In this document: one piece after another, positions 21,319-30,633 of the stretch | Layout: each line of letters opens with the position of its first letter | How positions within the stretch are numbered: the stretch's first letter is position 1 | NCBI RefSeq assembly: GCF_014837045.1 | Contig: NZ_JACSPR010000006.1 | Coordinates: 124,001 to 188,000 of the forward strand | DNA length: 64,000 nt | Direction: 5' to 3' | DNA from: Corynebacterium gallinarum | GTDB lineage: Bacteria; Actinomycetota; Actinomycetes; Mycobacteriales; Mycobacteriaceae | The notes under the pieces: model-generated | Databases searched by the model: none | What the model was told of the DNA's origin: nothing | What the model saw: only the letters and a program-made list of their open reading frames with translations | Program-made: the position numbers and the translations under genes

Positions 21319-22722
21319 CTAGCGGGCCTGGCCCTCGCGAATCTGGCCACGGAAGACCTGGCGGGCCTCGTCCTCGTCGGGCTCACTGAGGTAACGCTCA
21401 AGGCTGTCGTCGAGCTCGAGCATCCACGGGGTGTGGTGCTCGGCGGCCTTTGTGCCGGTGATCACCGAGGTGTACGTGGCATCACGGAAGTTCATGATGC
21501 CTTCCTTCTTCGACTGCAGCCACTGGCGCTGGATGTTGGCCACCTCGTCGAGGTCGAACATCGGGTAGTCGGTCTGCTCGATGAGATCCTTGACGTAGTC
21601 GCACTGGAAGTCAATCTGGTCGAACTCGTCCTTCATGGCGTTGAAACGCTCCAGCCACTGGTCCATGTGGGCGCGCTGTTCCTCAGCGGTGGGCAGCTCG
21701 ATGCGGCCGAGGATGACGTCGCGGGTGTACCATGCCTGGGCGTCAAACATGTTGAAGGTCAGCCACTGGTCCTGGGAACCCAACCAGAACAGCTGGTTGT
21801 TCTTCTCCGAGACCACACCGCGGTAGAGGGTGTCCGGGTAGATGTTGTTCGCGGACTGCAGCGTCAGGCTGGAGGGCAGGAACGGATAGTGGTGCTTGTA
21901 ACCGGTGCAGAAGATGACAGCGTCGAAGTCGCGCTTCTCACCATTCTTGAAGTACGCGGTGGAACCCTCGAAGCGCACCACCAGGGGCAGCTCCTCCATC
22001 TCCTCCGGCCAGCCGTGACCCATCGGCTTGGTGCGGTAGCTGTAGGTGATGGAACGGGCACCCATCTTATACGCCTGTGAACCGATGTCCTCGGCTGAAT
22101 AGGATGCGCCGATCAGGAGAACATCCTTGTCAGCGAGGGTTTCAGCACCACGGAACTCGTGGGCGTGCATGACCTGGCCGGGGAAGGTCTCAATGCCCTC
22201 GAAATTCGGGATGTTCGGGAAGGTGAAGTGGCCGGAGGCGACAATGACGTTGTCGTAGGTGTCACTGGTGGTCTCACCGGTGCGCAGGTTTTCCACGTGA
22301 ACGGTGAACAGCTTGGTGTCCTCATCGAAATCGACCCAGCGCACGGCGTGGGCGAACTTGACGTACTTCTTCACATCCGACTGCTCTGCGCGGCCGTTGA
22401 TGTAATCCCACAGCACCTCACGGGGCGGGTAGGAGGAGATGGGTTTACCGAAGTGCTCATCGAAGGTGTACTCCGCGAATTCGAGGATCTCCTTCGGACC
22501 GTTGGACCACAGGTTGCGGTACATGCTGGAGTGGACGGGCTCGCCATAATGGTCGGTTCCGGTTCGCCAGGAGTAATTCCACTGGCCACCCCAGTCGTCC
22601 TGCTTTTCAAAGCAGACAAGTTCAGGGATCTCCTGTCCCTTCTTCTCCGCTGACTCAAATGCCCTCAACTGGGCCATTCCACTCGGGCCAGCTCCGATGA
22701 TCGCTACACGCTTCTTGCTCAT
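21319..22722 (-). CDS. tmm: trimethylamine monooxygenase-like flavoprotein
   Basis: A 467-residue class B flavin monooxygenase. KRVAIIGAGPSGMAQLRAF is the FAD-binding GxGxxG; DWGGQWNYSWRTG and SSMYRNLWSNGPKE are the segments that distinguish bacterial trimethylamine monooxygenase (Tmm); LLIGASYSAEDIGSQ is the NADPH-binding motif; QDQWLTFNMFDAQAWYTRD is near the substrate pocket. Tmm oxidises trimethylamine to its N-oxide. The match along the whole length to Tmm as I know it from Methylophaga and Roseobacter is strong, but a broader amine or sulfide specificity is possible. ATG 22722 follows GGGAAGG by 6 bases. It is probably monocistronic. Confidence 0.83.
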   Translation of the reverse strand: MSKKRVAIIGAGPSGMAQLRAFESAEKKGQEIPELVCFEKQDDWGGQWNYSWRTGTDHYGEPVHSSMYRNLWSNGPKEILEFAEYTFDEHFGKPISSYPPREVLWDYINGRAEQSDVKKYVKFAHAVRWVDFDEDTKLFTVHVENLRTGETTSDTYDNVIVASGHFTFPNIPNFEGIETFPGQVMHAHEFRGAETLADKDVLLIGASYSAEDIGSQAYKMGARSITYSYRTKPMGHGWPEEMEELPLVVRFEGSTAYFKNGEKRDFDAVIFCTGYKHHYPFLPSSLTLQSANNIYPDTLYRGVVSEKNNQLFWLGSQDQWLTFNMFDAQAWYTRDVILGRIELPTAEEQRAHMDQWLERFNAMKDEFDQIDFQCDYVKDLIEQTDYPMFDLDEVANIQRQWLQSKKEGIMNFRDATYTSVITGTKAAEHHTPWMLELDDSLERYLSEPDEDEARQVFRGQIREGQAR

Positions 22723-22884
22723 ACTTGCCTTCCCGACCACCCCTTTCACAAGGCGGCCTCATTCGCAGTGCGTGCAGGGGGCCGGGATGAACATGCTTGT
22801 CGCACCCTGTCTGAGGGCACCAACCAGCACACCGCCGGCCACGCTAGGGCCACACGCTCTTATCATGGGACCTGAAACCGGTGA

Positions 22885-22904
22885 TTATGCGTAAAGGTGC
22901 ATAA
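22885..22904 (-). promoter_or_regulatory. operator-like palindrome over the tmm promoter
   Basis: TTATGC, eight bases, GCATAA forms an inverted repeat 163 bases before the tmm start. On the minus strand one arm reads CATAAT, a good -10 box, so a regulator bound here would cover the promoter. The surrounding 400 bases (22723-23130) hold no other gene. They become AT-rich at 22985-23045. Confidence 0.5.
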
Positions 22905-23130
22905 CCTGCCGGGGCAAAAAAATAGGCTCGCCCATGCGGCCACACTCGTCAGTGGGGGCCTGCAAGGCGACAGCCTTTTTCGCTCTAGTCCGTAAACAAC
23001 CTTATCAAAGTAACAGAAGTTTGCAAGTTTCACTTATTTATCCGGCAGGAAATACCTTCAGATCAGCACCTTCGCGGACGGGCATGATCGGGGGTGGGCG
23101 GCCTTCCGGTGCGCGCCCGATCACGCTTGA

Positions 23131-23445
23131 TCACGCCACCTCGGGCCCGAAATCCCCATCCAGACGCCGGTTATGATCCCGCGACAACATCAGAGCTGGA
23201 ATGGCGGCAAGCACCATCAGAAACACACCCCAGATATTGATGGGCATATACAACACCGCGCCACCCATCAAGAGGAACATGAACCCCATCGCCCGACCCA
23301 CATAAGGGCCGAAAGGGTAATCCTCCGGATTGCCCACAAACACAGGTAATCGCATGAAAGGATTCCACCGCGCCAGGTACAGCGTGGTGGCGATGGCCAT
23401 CATTGAGCCGACAATGAGGATTCCAAGTCCAGGTAGTAGCTCCAT
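23131..23445 (-). CDS. small membrane protein, function unknown
   Basis: A 104-residue protein (from ATG 23445) with three hydrophobic helices: LLPGLGILIVGSMMAIATTLYL, AMGFMFLLMGGAVLYM and IWGVFLMVLAAIPALML. I recognise no family. The longer frame to 23547 adds a hydrophilic start without better support. It is isolated from its neighbours on both sides by gaps of more than 190 bases. Confidence 0.55.
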   Translation of the reverse strand: MELLPGLGILIVGSMMAIATTLYLARWNPFMRLPVFVGNPEDYPFGPYVGRAMGFMFLLMGGAVLYMPINIWGVFLMVLAAIPALMLSRDHNRRLDGDFGPEVA

Positions 23446-23635
23446 GGGGCCATTCCACCAGAATGTGTTCTGCGACACAACCACCCGGTCTGGTTTTATT
23501 CCATTTTTGTACAAGCTCTTATGCTGATCCAGTATTACTGCCAGCAAATTCGTAGTCCCACCTGGGGATGAGCGGCTGGGGGCATGAGGGCTTTAGTGCC
23601 AGGGGCTTGAGCGCTCGGGGGTTTTTCGCCGCCGT

Positions 23636-25231
23636 CTACCGGATTGCCTTGTCCACCATCATCGCCAGGATCCGGACCGCTCCCCCGTTGATCACATGCA
23701 GGGCCCGTTCCGCGATCAACCGTTCATTCACGGTGGGGGCGAATCTCTCCAGCATGGCCATCAGCACGGCCAGCTTGGGGAATCTCCTGTCCTGGCCGAG
23801 ACGTTGGAACGCCACCGCATACAGTGAGGTCTGTGCCATGGAGATTCCCCGCTGGATGAGCTGGTTGTCTGGAAATTCCTGCAGCTTCCCGTATCCGCTG
23901 ATGGCCAGTTGCAGCTGGCGTGCCTGACGTTCGCGTTTGCCGGGATTGTCCACGGGCACTTCGCGCAGCAGCGCCAGGGTCATGGCGTGCAGTGCCACCG
24001 CCTCATCGAGTTCGAGATAACCAAGGTTGGTGTCAGCGGTCTTGCCTGTGGCCAGGTCCATGAACCGTCGCTCGGCGCGGTTTTTGCGTTGGCTGGCGGA
24101 GTCATCGGGATAGTCGTTGCGAAGTTTCTTCACATAAGCCTCGGCGTCCGGCAGCATCTCCTCGAAGAGTTCCCCGAAAGCCGTGGCCAGCTCCTCGGGG
24201 CGGAAATCCTCCACCAGTTCGGCGTCGAAAATCTGTCCCTCGTCGGCAGCGGCGGCGGCAGAATTCCGCGGATCCCTGCTCCGCTCCCCCGGCATGAGTT
24301 CCGGCGGTAACCACCCATCACGATCGCTGCCGGGTCCCCGGAGGTTCACAAACGGCTGGATAATATGCACCGCTCCGTCCAGCATCCGCTGGGTGGACCG
24401 GGTGACCATCCGGGTCACCCGGTGCGAGGGGCGCAGAGCGGGATCTTCCAGCACCGTCACCACATCGGCCAGCACCTCGCACAGGTCCAGGTCGGCGGCG
24501 CGGTTGCCCAGCATGAAGGTGCAGTCCGCCGCCAGGCCCCCGGCCACCGCCTCCGGATCACCCGTGGATCGGATCCCGGCCAACAGGGCACCCGCCAGGC
24601 ATTCCTCCGCGGCGACCAGCAGCGAGACGCGGTGGATCCACCCATCCGGTGCCAGCGCCTTGCGGGTGGTGTCCTTCAGCTCCGCGGGATCGGCGGCGAG
24701 GAACCCGGCCGCACCGAAGACCACGGCCTGCCTCAGCTCGTGGATCAGCTGGTTCAGCGCCTCGACCTCCGCCCGGTCGGTGATGGCGGTCCGTCGTCGC
24801 TGCGCCAGCAGTTCATTGAGGTAAGGGCTACCGGGGATCTCCAGGCGGCCGAGGTCCTCCACCGCCTCCTGGTAGAGCGGTGCCGAGGCATCGGCGATGT
24901 CCTGGATCCGGTTGTTCCACACCGCGGCCATGGCCTCGGCGATCAGGACCCGGCGCGCGGGGATCTCGGGGGCCACGTTGGCGAACACCAGGGGGTCTTC
25001 CGCATCATCGACAAAGACCGAGACCACGGCGTCATCGGCGAAGTCATCGCGCAGGCCCAGCAGCGTGAGCCCGTGGGCAACGGAATCCACCGACAACCGG
25101 CCCGCGGTCATGTGGCCGAGTATCTCCCACCGGGTGATGGCTGCTTCCCCGCCGATCGCGACTGTGATGGGCCCGTCGGTGAAGAACTGTGGTCCACGTT
25201 CACTGAGCGTGGCATTGTGTTCAGCAGTCAT
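23636..25231 (-). CDS. conserved hypothetical protein, 531 residues
   Basis: I do not recognise this protein. It is soluble, largely alpha-helical by composition, and rich in Ala, Leu, Glu and Asp. Features that stand out are the N-terminal GPITVAIGGEAAITRWEILGHMTAGRLS (about residues 20-50) and a central acidic, Arg-rich region before ELVEDFRPEELATAFGELFEEMLPDAEAYVKKL. There is no signal peptide or membrane span. It lies 62 bases downstream of an XRE/IrrE-type regulator on the same strand, so the two may form an operon or a regulator-target pair. Confidence 0.6.
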   Translation of the reverse strand: MTAEHNATLSERGPQFFTDGPITVAIGGEAAITRWEILGHMTAGRLSVDSVAHGLTLLGLRDDFADDAVVSVFVDDAEDPLVFANVAPEIPARRVLIAEAMAAVWNNRIQDIADASAPLYQEAVEDLGRLEIPGSPYLNELLAQRRRTAITDRAEVEALNQLIHELRQAVVFGAAGFLAADPAELKDTTRKALAPDGWIHRVSLLVAAEECLAGALLAGIRSTGDPEAVAGGLAADCTFMLGNRAADLDLCEVLADVVTVLEDPALRPSHRVTRMVTRSTQRMLDGAVHIIQPFVNLRGPGSDRDGWLPPELMPGERSRDPRNSAAAAADEGQIFDAELVEDFRPEELATAFGELFEEMLPDAEAYVKKLRNDYPDDSASQRKNRAERRFMDLATGKTADTNLGYLELDEAVALHAMTLALLREVPVDNPGKRERQARQLQLAISGYGKLQEFPDNQLIQRGISMAQTSLYAVAFQRLGQDRRFPKLAVLMAMLERFAPTVNERLIAERALHVINGGAVRILAMMVDKAIR

Positions 25232-25293
25232 ACCGCCATGCTAACCGCTGTCATGCAGGGACAGCCACGCCGTGAACCGGAGCCGCTGCTCCC

Positions 25294-26424
25294 CTATTCC
25301 ACCACGCGCAATTGCGGGGCCTCGATCCGGGCGAGCTGGGGTGGGCGGAAATAGGTGGGCTCCGAGGTCGGTTTCACCACATGCAGCGCGGTGGAGAATG
25401 TCAGCCCGTGGATCTCCTCCACGGGCAGGTGCAGATCATCCGCCGCCTGCTGCGGGCTGAACCGTTCCGGGGTGAACACCTGCGGGAACACCGACGAGGC
25501 TTCATGGACGGGCAGGCCGTCGGGCTCACCGTGTTTATAACCGAGGGTGTGTAGTTCCAGCAGCATCCGTCGATAAGCAGCGTCGGACAGCCGCCCGGCG
25601 CGGTGGGTGGCCACCGCGGCCATCATCGCCGAGACCCGGTACTCGTTCTTCAGCTCCAGCAACTGCTCCACAGAGGGGTTGGGGGGGAGTTTCTCCAGGA
25701 TCGCGGTGCGTGGCAGGAGCAGTTCGAAGGCGAAAAGGTCGGCCTCGCGTTCCTGTTTCGCGGCGGGTGGTTCATTGCTGTGCAGGGTCAGGTGCCCGAT
25801 CTCGTGGGCGATGTCGAAGCGGAACTGCTCGGGGGTTTTCCGCCGGGCGATGAAGATGAACGGCACCCGACCCGACCACACGGAGAAAGCATCGACCTTC
25901 TCGGCGAGTGCGGGCAGACTGTAGGCCCTGATGCCGAAGTACTCCGCCAGGTGCACCATGTTGGGGATGGGCTGGGTGTCAATGCCCCAGGAGGTCCGCA
26001 GCAGCGCGGCCCCGGTGACAGGATCGGCCCCACCCAGGTCCAGCAGTTTCAGCTGCGGGAGGACGAACCGGCCGGCCACCCACCCCGCCACCTCAACCGC
26101 ATTGGAGGCTGCCGCCAGTGCGGCACCGCGGTGTACGGCGGTGGCCCGGCGCCCGGCCCGGAAGTTGATGTTGGCCGGCGGGATGTCCACGGGGTCACGC
26201 TGGGCGAAGAACTCCACAGGGAATCCCAGGTGCGCGGAGAGATCCGCACCACGGGCCAGTGGCGCACCGGAGCGTTCATACCCACTGACCGTGCGGGGGT
26301 TCACGCCGAGGCGCACGGCCAGGTCTGTCTTGGTCAGACCTCGGCGCCTGCGGGCCAGTTCAATGCGGTGGGGGTTGAGGAATCTGGGGCGCACACCCCA
26401 GTTCCGCGGGTGCGAAGTAGGCAT
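25294..26424 (-). CDS. XRE-family regulator with ImmA/IrrE metallopeptidase domain
   Basis: A 376-residue protein. Residues 15-75 form an XRE helix-turn-helix (LARRRRGLTKTDLAVRLGVNPRTVSGYERSG). The C-terminal part is an ImmA/IrrE (COG2856) zinc peptidase with FDIAHEIGHLTLH (HExxH) and the downstream EREADLFAFELLLP glutamate. Such one-protein fusions sense stress or signals and regulate or cleave partner repressors; some control phage or toxin genes. ATG 26424 is preferred because AGGAGG lies 6 bases before it, while ATG 26430 would sit directly on it. The 531-residue gene lies 62 bases downstream. Confidence 0.85.
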   Translation of the reverse strand: MPTSHPRNWGVRPRFLNPHRIELARRRRGLTKTDLAVRLGVNPRTVSGYERSGAPLARGADLSAHLGFPVEFFAQRDPVDIPPANINFRAGRRATAVHRGAALAAASNAVEVAGWVAGRFVLPQLKLLDLGGADPVTGAALLRTSWGIDTQPIPNMVHLAEYFGIRAYSLPALAEKVDAFSVWSGRVPFIFIARRKTPEQFRFDIAHEIGHLTLHSNEPPAAKQEREADLFAFELLLPRTAILEKLPPNPSVEQLLELKNEYRVSAMMAAVATHRAGRLSDAAYRRMLLELHTLGYKHGEPDGLPVHEASSVFPQVFTPERFSPQQAADDLHLPVEEIHGLTFSTALHVVKPTSEPTYFRPPQLARIEAPQLRVVE

Positions 26425-26682
26425 GCTCATCCTCCTGGAGTTATCGGCTTCATCGCCGCCACACCGGGTGCCACCGGTGAGGGCAAAACGTCTTCTATCA
26501 CTGACAGCAGGCCACGGAACCCGTCCCTGACCTGCTGTGATCTTCCACCAATGATACCTGATTGTGACCAAATAGGAAGGGGCTTTTCCCAGGCGCACGC
26601 GCACCCGCGCCTATTTCCACCGCCTCCGAGCGACCCACTCCCCTGCCCCACGGGATGAATTTAATTCCCTCCCGCTCCTTGA

Positions 26683-26698
26683 CAGACCAAGCTGTCTG
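26683..26698 (+). promoter_or_regulatory. McbR-type operator and -35 box of metE
   Basis: CAGAC, six bases, GTCTG is a 16-bp palindrome whose core AGAC-N6-GTCT matches the McbR operator known from C. glutamicum sulfur genes. It overlaps TTGACA (26679-26684), a perfect -35 hexamer. A plausible -10 lies 17 bases on (26702-26707, weak). McbR represses methionine biosynthesis when S-adenosylhomocysteine is low, so this placement over the metE promoter fits. Confidence 0.75.
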
Positions 26699-26769
26699 GG
26701 GTTTGGTTGGACACGCAATCGGTTTACCTTTTGTCCTCTCCCTGGAGCCCCGGATGATGAGGATCGCAC

Positions 26770-26870
26770 CACCTGCCAGGCAGGTGACGCGGTAGGTAGG
26801 ACCACCTCGCGACCAGGCGGGGACACCCGGGGCAGCCCTTCTGCACACGCATGCACACGCATGCACACGC
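26770..26870 (+). other. metE leader with a 17-bp palindrome and decamer repeats
   Basis: The leader between the operator and metE is about 270 bases. It contains CACCTGCC-A-GGCAGGTG (26770-26786), an exact palindrome, and three copies of GCACACGCAT or close variants in tandem at about 26842-26870. I could not fold it into a cobalamin, SAM or T-box riboswitch. Confidence 0.55.
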
Positions 26871-26989
26871 ACAGCATGCAGCCGCTCCCCGGCATCCCCC
26901 CTGCCCATCGCAAGGTCGGTCCCCACAAGGATTGCCGTGCGTCCTAGCCGGGATCTGCACGTTCGGCTCAAGCAGAAGGACTTTTCCAA

Positions 26990-29254
26990 GTGACTTCTTT
27001 TTTCTCCTCCACCATCGCTGGTGTCCCACGGATCGGCGCGCACCGCGAACTGAAATTCGCCCTCGAGAGTTTCTGGTCCGGCTCTGTGTCCGGCCGCGAA
27101 CTCAGCCAGACCGCCACCACGCTGACCAATGACTACTGTGATCAGCTGGCCGCCGCCGGCCTGGACAACATTCCCACCGCGGGGCGTTCGTACTATGACG
27201 CAATGCTGGATACCACCGCCCTGCTGGGTGTATTCCCGGAGCGGTTCCAGAACATCGATGACCACCCCAATGACGGCCTGCCCGCCCACATCGACCGCTA
27301 TTTCGCCACCGCCCGCGGCACCGCGGAGCTCCCGGCGAGCGCGATGACCAAGTGGTTCGACACCAATTACCACTACCTGGTGCCCGAGTTGTCGGCGGAT
27401 ACCCGCTTTATCCTCGATGACACCGCCCTGCTCACCGACATCCAGGATCAGCTCACCCGCGGCCATGACGTCCGCCCGGTCCTCATCGGCCCCCTGACCT
27501 ACCTCTCCCTGTCGCGCACCACCGACGGGTCTGATCCCCTTGATCATCTGGAGACACTCTTCGAGATCTTCGAGCGCCTGCTGGCCAAGCTGCCCACCAC
27601 CTGGGTGCAGTTGGACGAGCCCTCACTGGTCACCGATATCGCACCGGAGGTGCTGGAGCGGGTGCGCGCAGGGTATGCCCGTCTGGCCACACGGGGCGGG
27701 GTGTTCGTCAACACCTATTTCGGTGCCGGTAATCAGGCGCTGGACACCCTGGCTGGCATCGGTCTGGGCGCGATCGGCGTGGACCTCGTCTCCGATGGCG
27801 TTACCGCGCTGGAGGCCTGGGAGGGCGAGGAACTGCTGGTCGCCGGCATCGTCGACGGCCGCAATGTGTGGCGCACCGACCTGTGCGCGGCCCTGGGCAC
27901 CCTGCGTCGACTCCAGGCACGCGGCCCCGTTGCGGTGAGCACCTCGTGTTCGCTGCTGCATGTCCCCTATGCCCTCACCGCCGAGACCCGGCTCAACCCG
28001 GAGGTGCGCGAGTGGCTCGCCTTCGGCGAGGAGAAGGTCCGGGAGGTGGTCGCGCTGGCCGATGCGCTGGCGGGCGAGATCAACGAGACGCTTTTCGACG
28101 CCGCAGCCGCCGCGCTCGCGGACCGTCGCCACTCGGTGCTCACCGCCGCGCGGGATGCCGACATCACCGATGCCGACCGCTCCCGCTCCCCCTTCGATGT
28201 ACGCACAGCAGCCCAGGACGAGGCCCTGGACCTGCCGGCGCTGCCGACCACCACGATCGGGTCCTTCCCGCAGACCCGTGAGATCCGGTCCGCACGCGCC
28301 CGTTACCGCGCCGGGAACCTCACCGTTGAGCAGTATGAGGACGCGATGCGCGATGAGATCGCCCAGGTGATCAAGGCCCAGGAGGACCTCGGCCTGGATG
28401 TGCTGGTGCACGGTGAACCGGAACGCAATGACATGGTGCAGTACTTCGCGGAGCTGCTGGATGGTTTCCTCACCACCACCAACGGCTGGGTCCAGAGTTA
28501 CGGTTCCCGCTGTGTGCGTCCGCCGATCCTGTTCGGCACCGTCACCCGCCCCGAGCCGATGACGGTGCGGTGGTTCGCCCACGCCCAGAGCCTGACCAAC
28601 CGGCCGGTCAAGGGCATGCTCACCGGTCCGGTGACCATCCTGGCCTGGTCGTTTGTCCGTGATGATCAGCCCCTGGCGGTCACCGCCGACCAGATCGCCC
28701 TGGCACTGCGTGAGGAGATCACCGACCTGGTGGACGCCGGCGCGAAGATCATCCAGGTGGATGAGCCCGCCATCCGCGAGCTGCTGCCCCTGCGCCGGGC
28801 CGAGCAGGAGGCCTACACCCGGTGGGCGGTCGGCGCCTTCCGCCTATCGACGTCCACAGCCCCCGACCATGTCCAGATCCACACCCACATGTGCTACTCC
28901 GAGTTCAATGAGTTGATCCAGTCGATCATCGACCTGGATGCGGATGTCACCACCATCGAGGCGGCCCGCTCCGATATGCAGGTGCTCGCCGCCCTGAAAT
29001 CCTCCGGGTTCCACCTCGGTGTGGGTCCGGGTATGTGGGATATCCACTCCCCGCGTGTACCGGAGTTGAAGGAGGTCTCGCAGCTGTTGTCGTCCGCCCT
29101 GGAGTCGGTGGATCCGAGGCGCCTGTGGGTCAACCCGGACTGTGGTCTGAAAACCCGTGGTTGGGAGGAGACCACCGCCTCACTGAAGGTGCTGGTCGCG
29201 GCAGCGGAGCAGGCCCGCACTAACCTGCTGCAGCGGGCATCGACCAGCGTCTGA
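26990..29254 (+). CDS. metE: cobalamin-independent methionine synthase MetE
   Basis: A 754-residue enzyme that transfers a methyl group from methyl-tetrahydrofolate-polyglutamate to homocysteine. It has the two-barrel architecture of MetE: the N-terminal half begins STIAGVPRIGAHRELKFALESFWSG, and the C-terminal barrel holds TTTIGSFPQTREIR, MLTGPVTILAWSF, QVDEPAIRE, the zinc site HTHMCYSEF (His, Cys) and VNPDCGLKTRGW (second Cys). Length is normal. GTG 26990 has AAGGA 11 bases upstream. It is monocistronic, ending 11 bases before a convergent gene, and controlled by the McbR-like operator in its promoter. Confidence 0.96.
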   Translation: MTSFFSSTIAGVPRIGAHRELKFALESFWSGSVSGRELSQTATTLTNDYCDQLAAAGLDNIPTAGRSYYDAMLDTTALLGVFPERFQNIDDHPNDGLPAHIDRYFATARGTAELPASAMTKWFDTNYHYLVPELSADTRFILDDTALLTDIQDQLTRGHDVRPVLIGPLTYLSLSRTTDGSDPLDHLETLFEIFERLLAKLPTTWVQLDEPSLVTDIAPEVLERVRAGYARLATRGGVFVNTYFGAGNQALDTLAGIGLGAIGVDLVSDGVTALEAWEGEELLVAGIVDGRNVWRTDLCAALGTLRRLQARGPVAVSTSCSLLHVPYALTAETRLNPEVREWLAFGEEKVREVVALADALAGEINETLFDAAAAALADRRHSVLTAARDADITDADRSRSPFDVRTAAQDEALDLPALPTTTIGSFPQTREIRSARARYRAGNLTVEQYEDAMRDEIAQVIKAQEDLGLDVLVHGEPERNDMVQYFAELLDGFLTTTNGWVQSYGSRCVRPPILFGTVTRPEPMTVRWFAHAQSLTNRPVKGMLTGPVTILAWSFVRDDQPLAVTADQIALALREEITDLVDAGAKIIQVDEPAIRELLPLRRAEQEAYTRWAVGAFRLSTSTAPDHVQIHTHMCYSEFNELIQSIIDLDADVTTIEAARSDMQVLAALKSSGFHLGVGPGMWDIHSPRVPELKEVSQLLSSALESVDPRRLWVNPDCGLKTRGWEETTASLKVLVAAAEQARTNLLQRASTSV

Positions 29255-29265
29255 CAAGCGCCTGA

Positions 29266-30630
29266 CTACCGGAACCGTGAGACCGCCGCCAGCCCGGCGG
29301 CCAGCGGTACCACCGTCAACAGGATCGCGATACCCATGGCCGTGCCGAACTCGGTCAGGGTCACCGCGAGCTGCATCGTCGCACCGAGGGTCGCCGCGCC
29401 CACCACGGCGCCGACCTGCCGGGCGGTGTTGTACACACCGGAGGCCGACCCCACCAGATCCTGCGGCACATCACGCAGGGAGATCGTGGAGTTCGGCGCC
29501 CAGCACATCGCATTGGCCACGCCGAACAGCACCACCGGGATGAGCAGGGTCAGTGCGCCGGCGCCACTGATCATGAACACGGCGAACAACGACATCGCGG
29601 TGATCATGGCGGCGAAGCCGATCTTCGAGATCATCCCCGGCGCCACCCGGTCGGTGAGCCGACCGATCACCGGTGACATGAGCACCGACAACACCCCCAT
29701 CGGTACCAGCATGAGACCGGCGGTCTCGGGGGCCATGTTCTGCGCGGTCTGCAGGTAGAGCATGATAGGCAGATTCACCGAATAGACGGTGAACCCCAGG
29801 GTGAACACCGCGAAGGCGCCGCGGGAGAAATTATGCGTCTCAAACAGTCGCAGCGGCATCAGCGGTGCGCTCGAGCGGGTCTGCATCCACACAAACAGCA
29901 CCAGGGCCGCGATACCACCGGCCAGGGACAGCCAGATCAGCGGGCCGAAACCAAGTTCAGGCCCCTGCTGGAGTGCCACCACAATGCCGAGTACCGCGAT
30001 GAGACTGACAGCGCCGGAGAGGTAATCAATGCGCGAGGTGCCCGTGGGTAGGGTGGGCACATAGCGGGCCACCGCCACCAGCGAGATCAGGCCGAGGGGC
30101 ACATAGACGAAGAACACCGCACGCCACCCGACCGCGCCGACCAGCACACCACCGACGACCGGACCGAACAGTCCCGCGCTCGAGGCGACGGCACTCCATA
30201 CACCGGTGGCCGCTCCCCTGCGGTTGTGGGCGAAGATGCGGTGGATGATACTGAGCGGCTGCGGGTTGAGCAGGCTGCCGCCCAGGCCCTGGAAGGCTCG
30301 CGCCAGGATGAGCAGCTCGATGGTGGGTGCCAGGGCACACGCCAGAGCGGAGACGGTGAACAGCGCCATGCCCGCCATATATACGGTGCGCTGCCCGAAA
30401 CGGTCACCGAGCCGGCCGGTGATGAGCAGCGGCACGGCGAAGGTGAGCAGATAGATCGCCGACACCCACACCGCCTGGTTGAGGCTGGCCCCCAGATCCT
30501 CCCGGATACGTGGGAGGGCGACCGCCACCAGCGACTGGTCCAGCAGCGTGAGGAAGAGTCCGACGCTGAGCGCGCCGAGTGCCTTCCAGGCGCGGTTCTC
30601 CGGGATCGGGGTGTTTGTCGTGGCGGTCAT
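29266..30630 (-). CDS. MFS drug-efflux protein (DHA2/EmrB-QacA type)
   Basis: A 454-residue major facilitator. LGALSVGLFLTLLDQSLVAVALPRIREDLGAS is the DHA2 motif D1 (LDxTxVNVALP-like), GRLGDRFGQRTVY the MFS motif A, and RAFQGLGGSLLNPQPLSII motif B. About 12-14 helices are seen. It should export a drug or metabolite with protons. It lies 3 bases after another MFS gene, so both are in one operon and follow the same promoter near 31920. Confidence 0.85.
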   Translation of the reverse strand: MTATTNTPIPENRAWKALGALSVGLFLTLLDQSLVAVALPRIREDLGASLNQAVWVSAIYLLTFAVPLLITGRLGDRFGQRTVYMAGMALFTVSALACALAPTIELLILARAFQGLGGSLLNPQPLSIIHRIFAHNRRGAATGVWSAVASSAGLFGPVVGGVLVGAVGWRAVFFVYVPLGLISLVAVARYVPTLPTGTSRIDYLSGAVSLIAVLGIVVALQQGPELGFGPLIWLSLAGGIAALVLFVWMQTRSSAPLMPLRLFETHNFSRGAFAVFTLGFTVYSVNLPIMLYLQTAQNMAPETAGLMLVPMGVLSVLMSPVIGRLTDRVAPGMISKIGFAAMITAMSLFAVFMISGAGALTLLIPVVLFGVANAMCWAPNSTISLRDVPQDLVGSASGVYNTARQVGAVVGAATLGATMQLAVTLTEFGTAMGIAILLTVVPLAAGLAAVSRFR

Positions 30631-30633
30631 GGC

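Noticed and set aside
26714-26990. Cobalamin or SAM riboswitch before metE
   Set aside because: ACCTGCC is present but in a palindrome close to the presumed start. The other conserved blocks of these riboswitches are absent.
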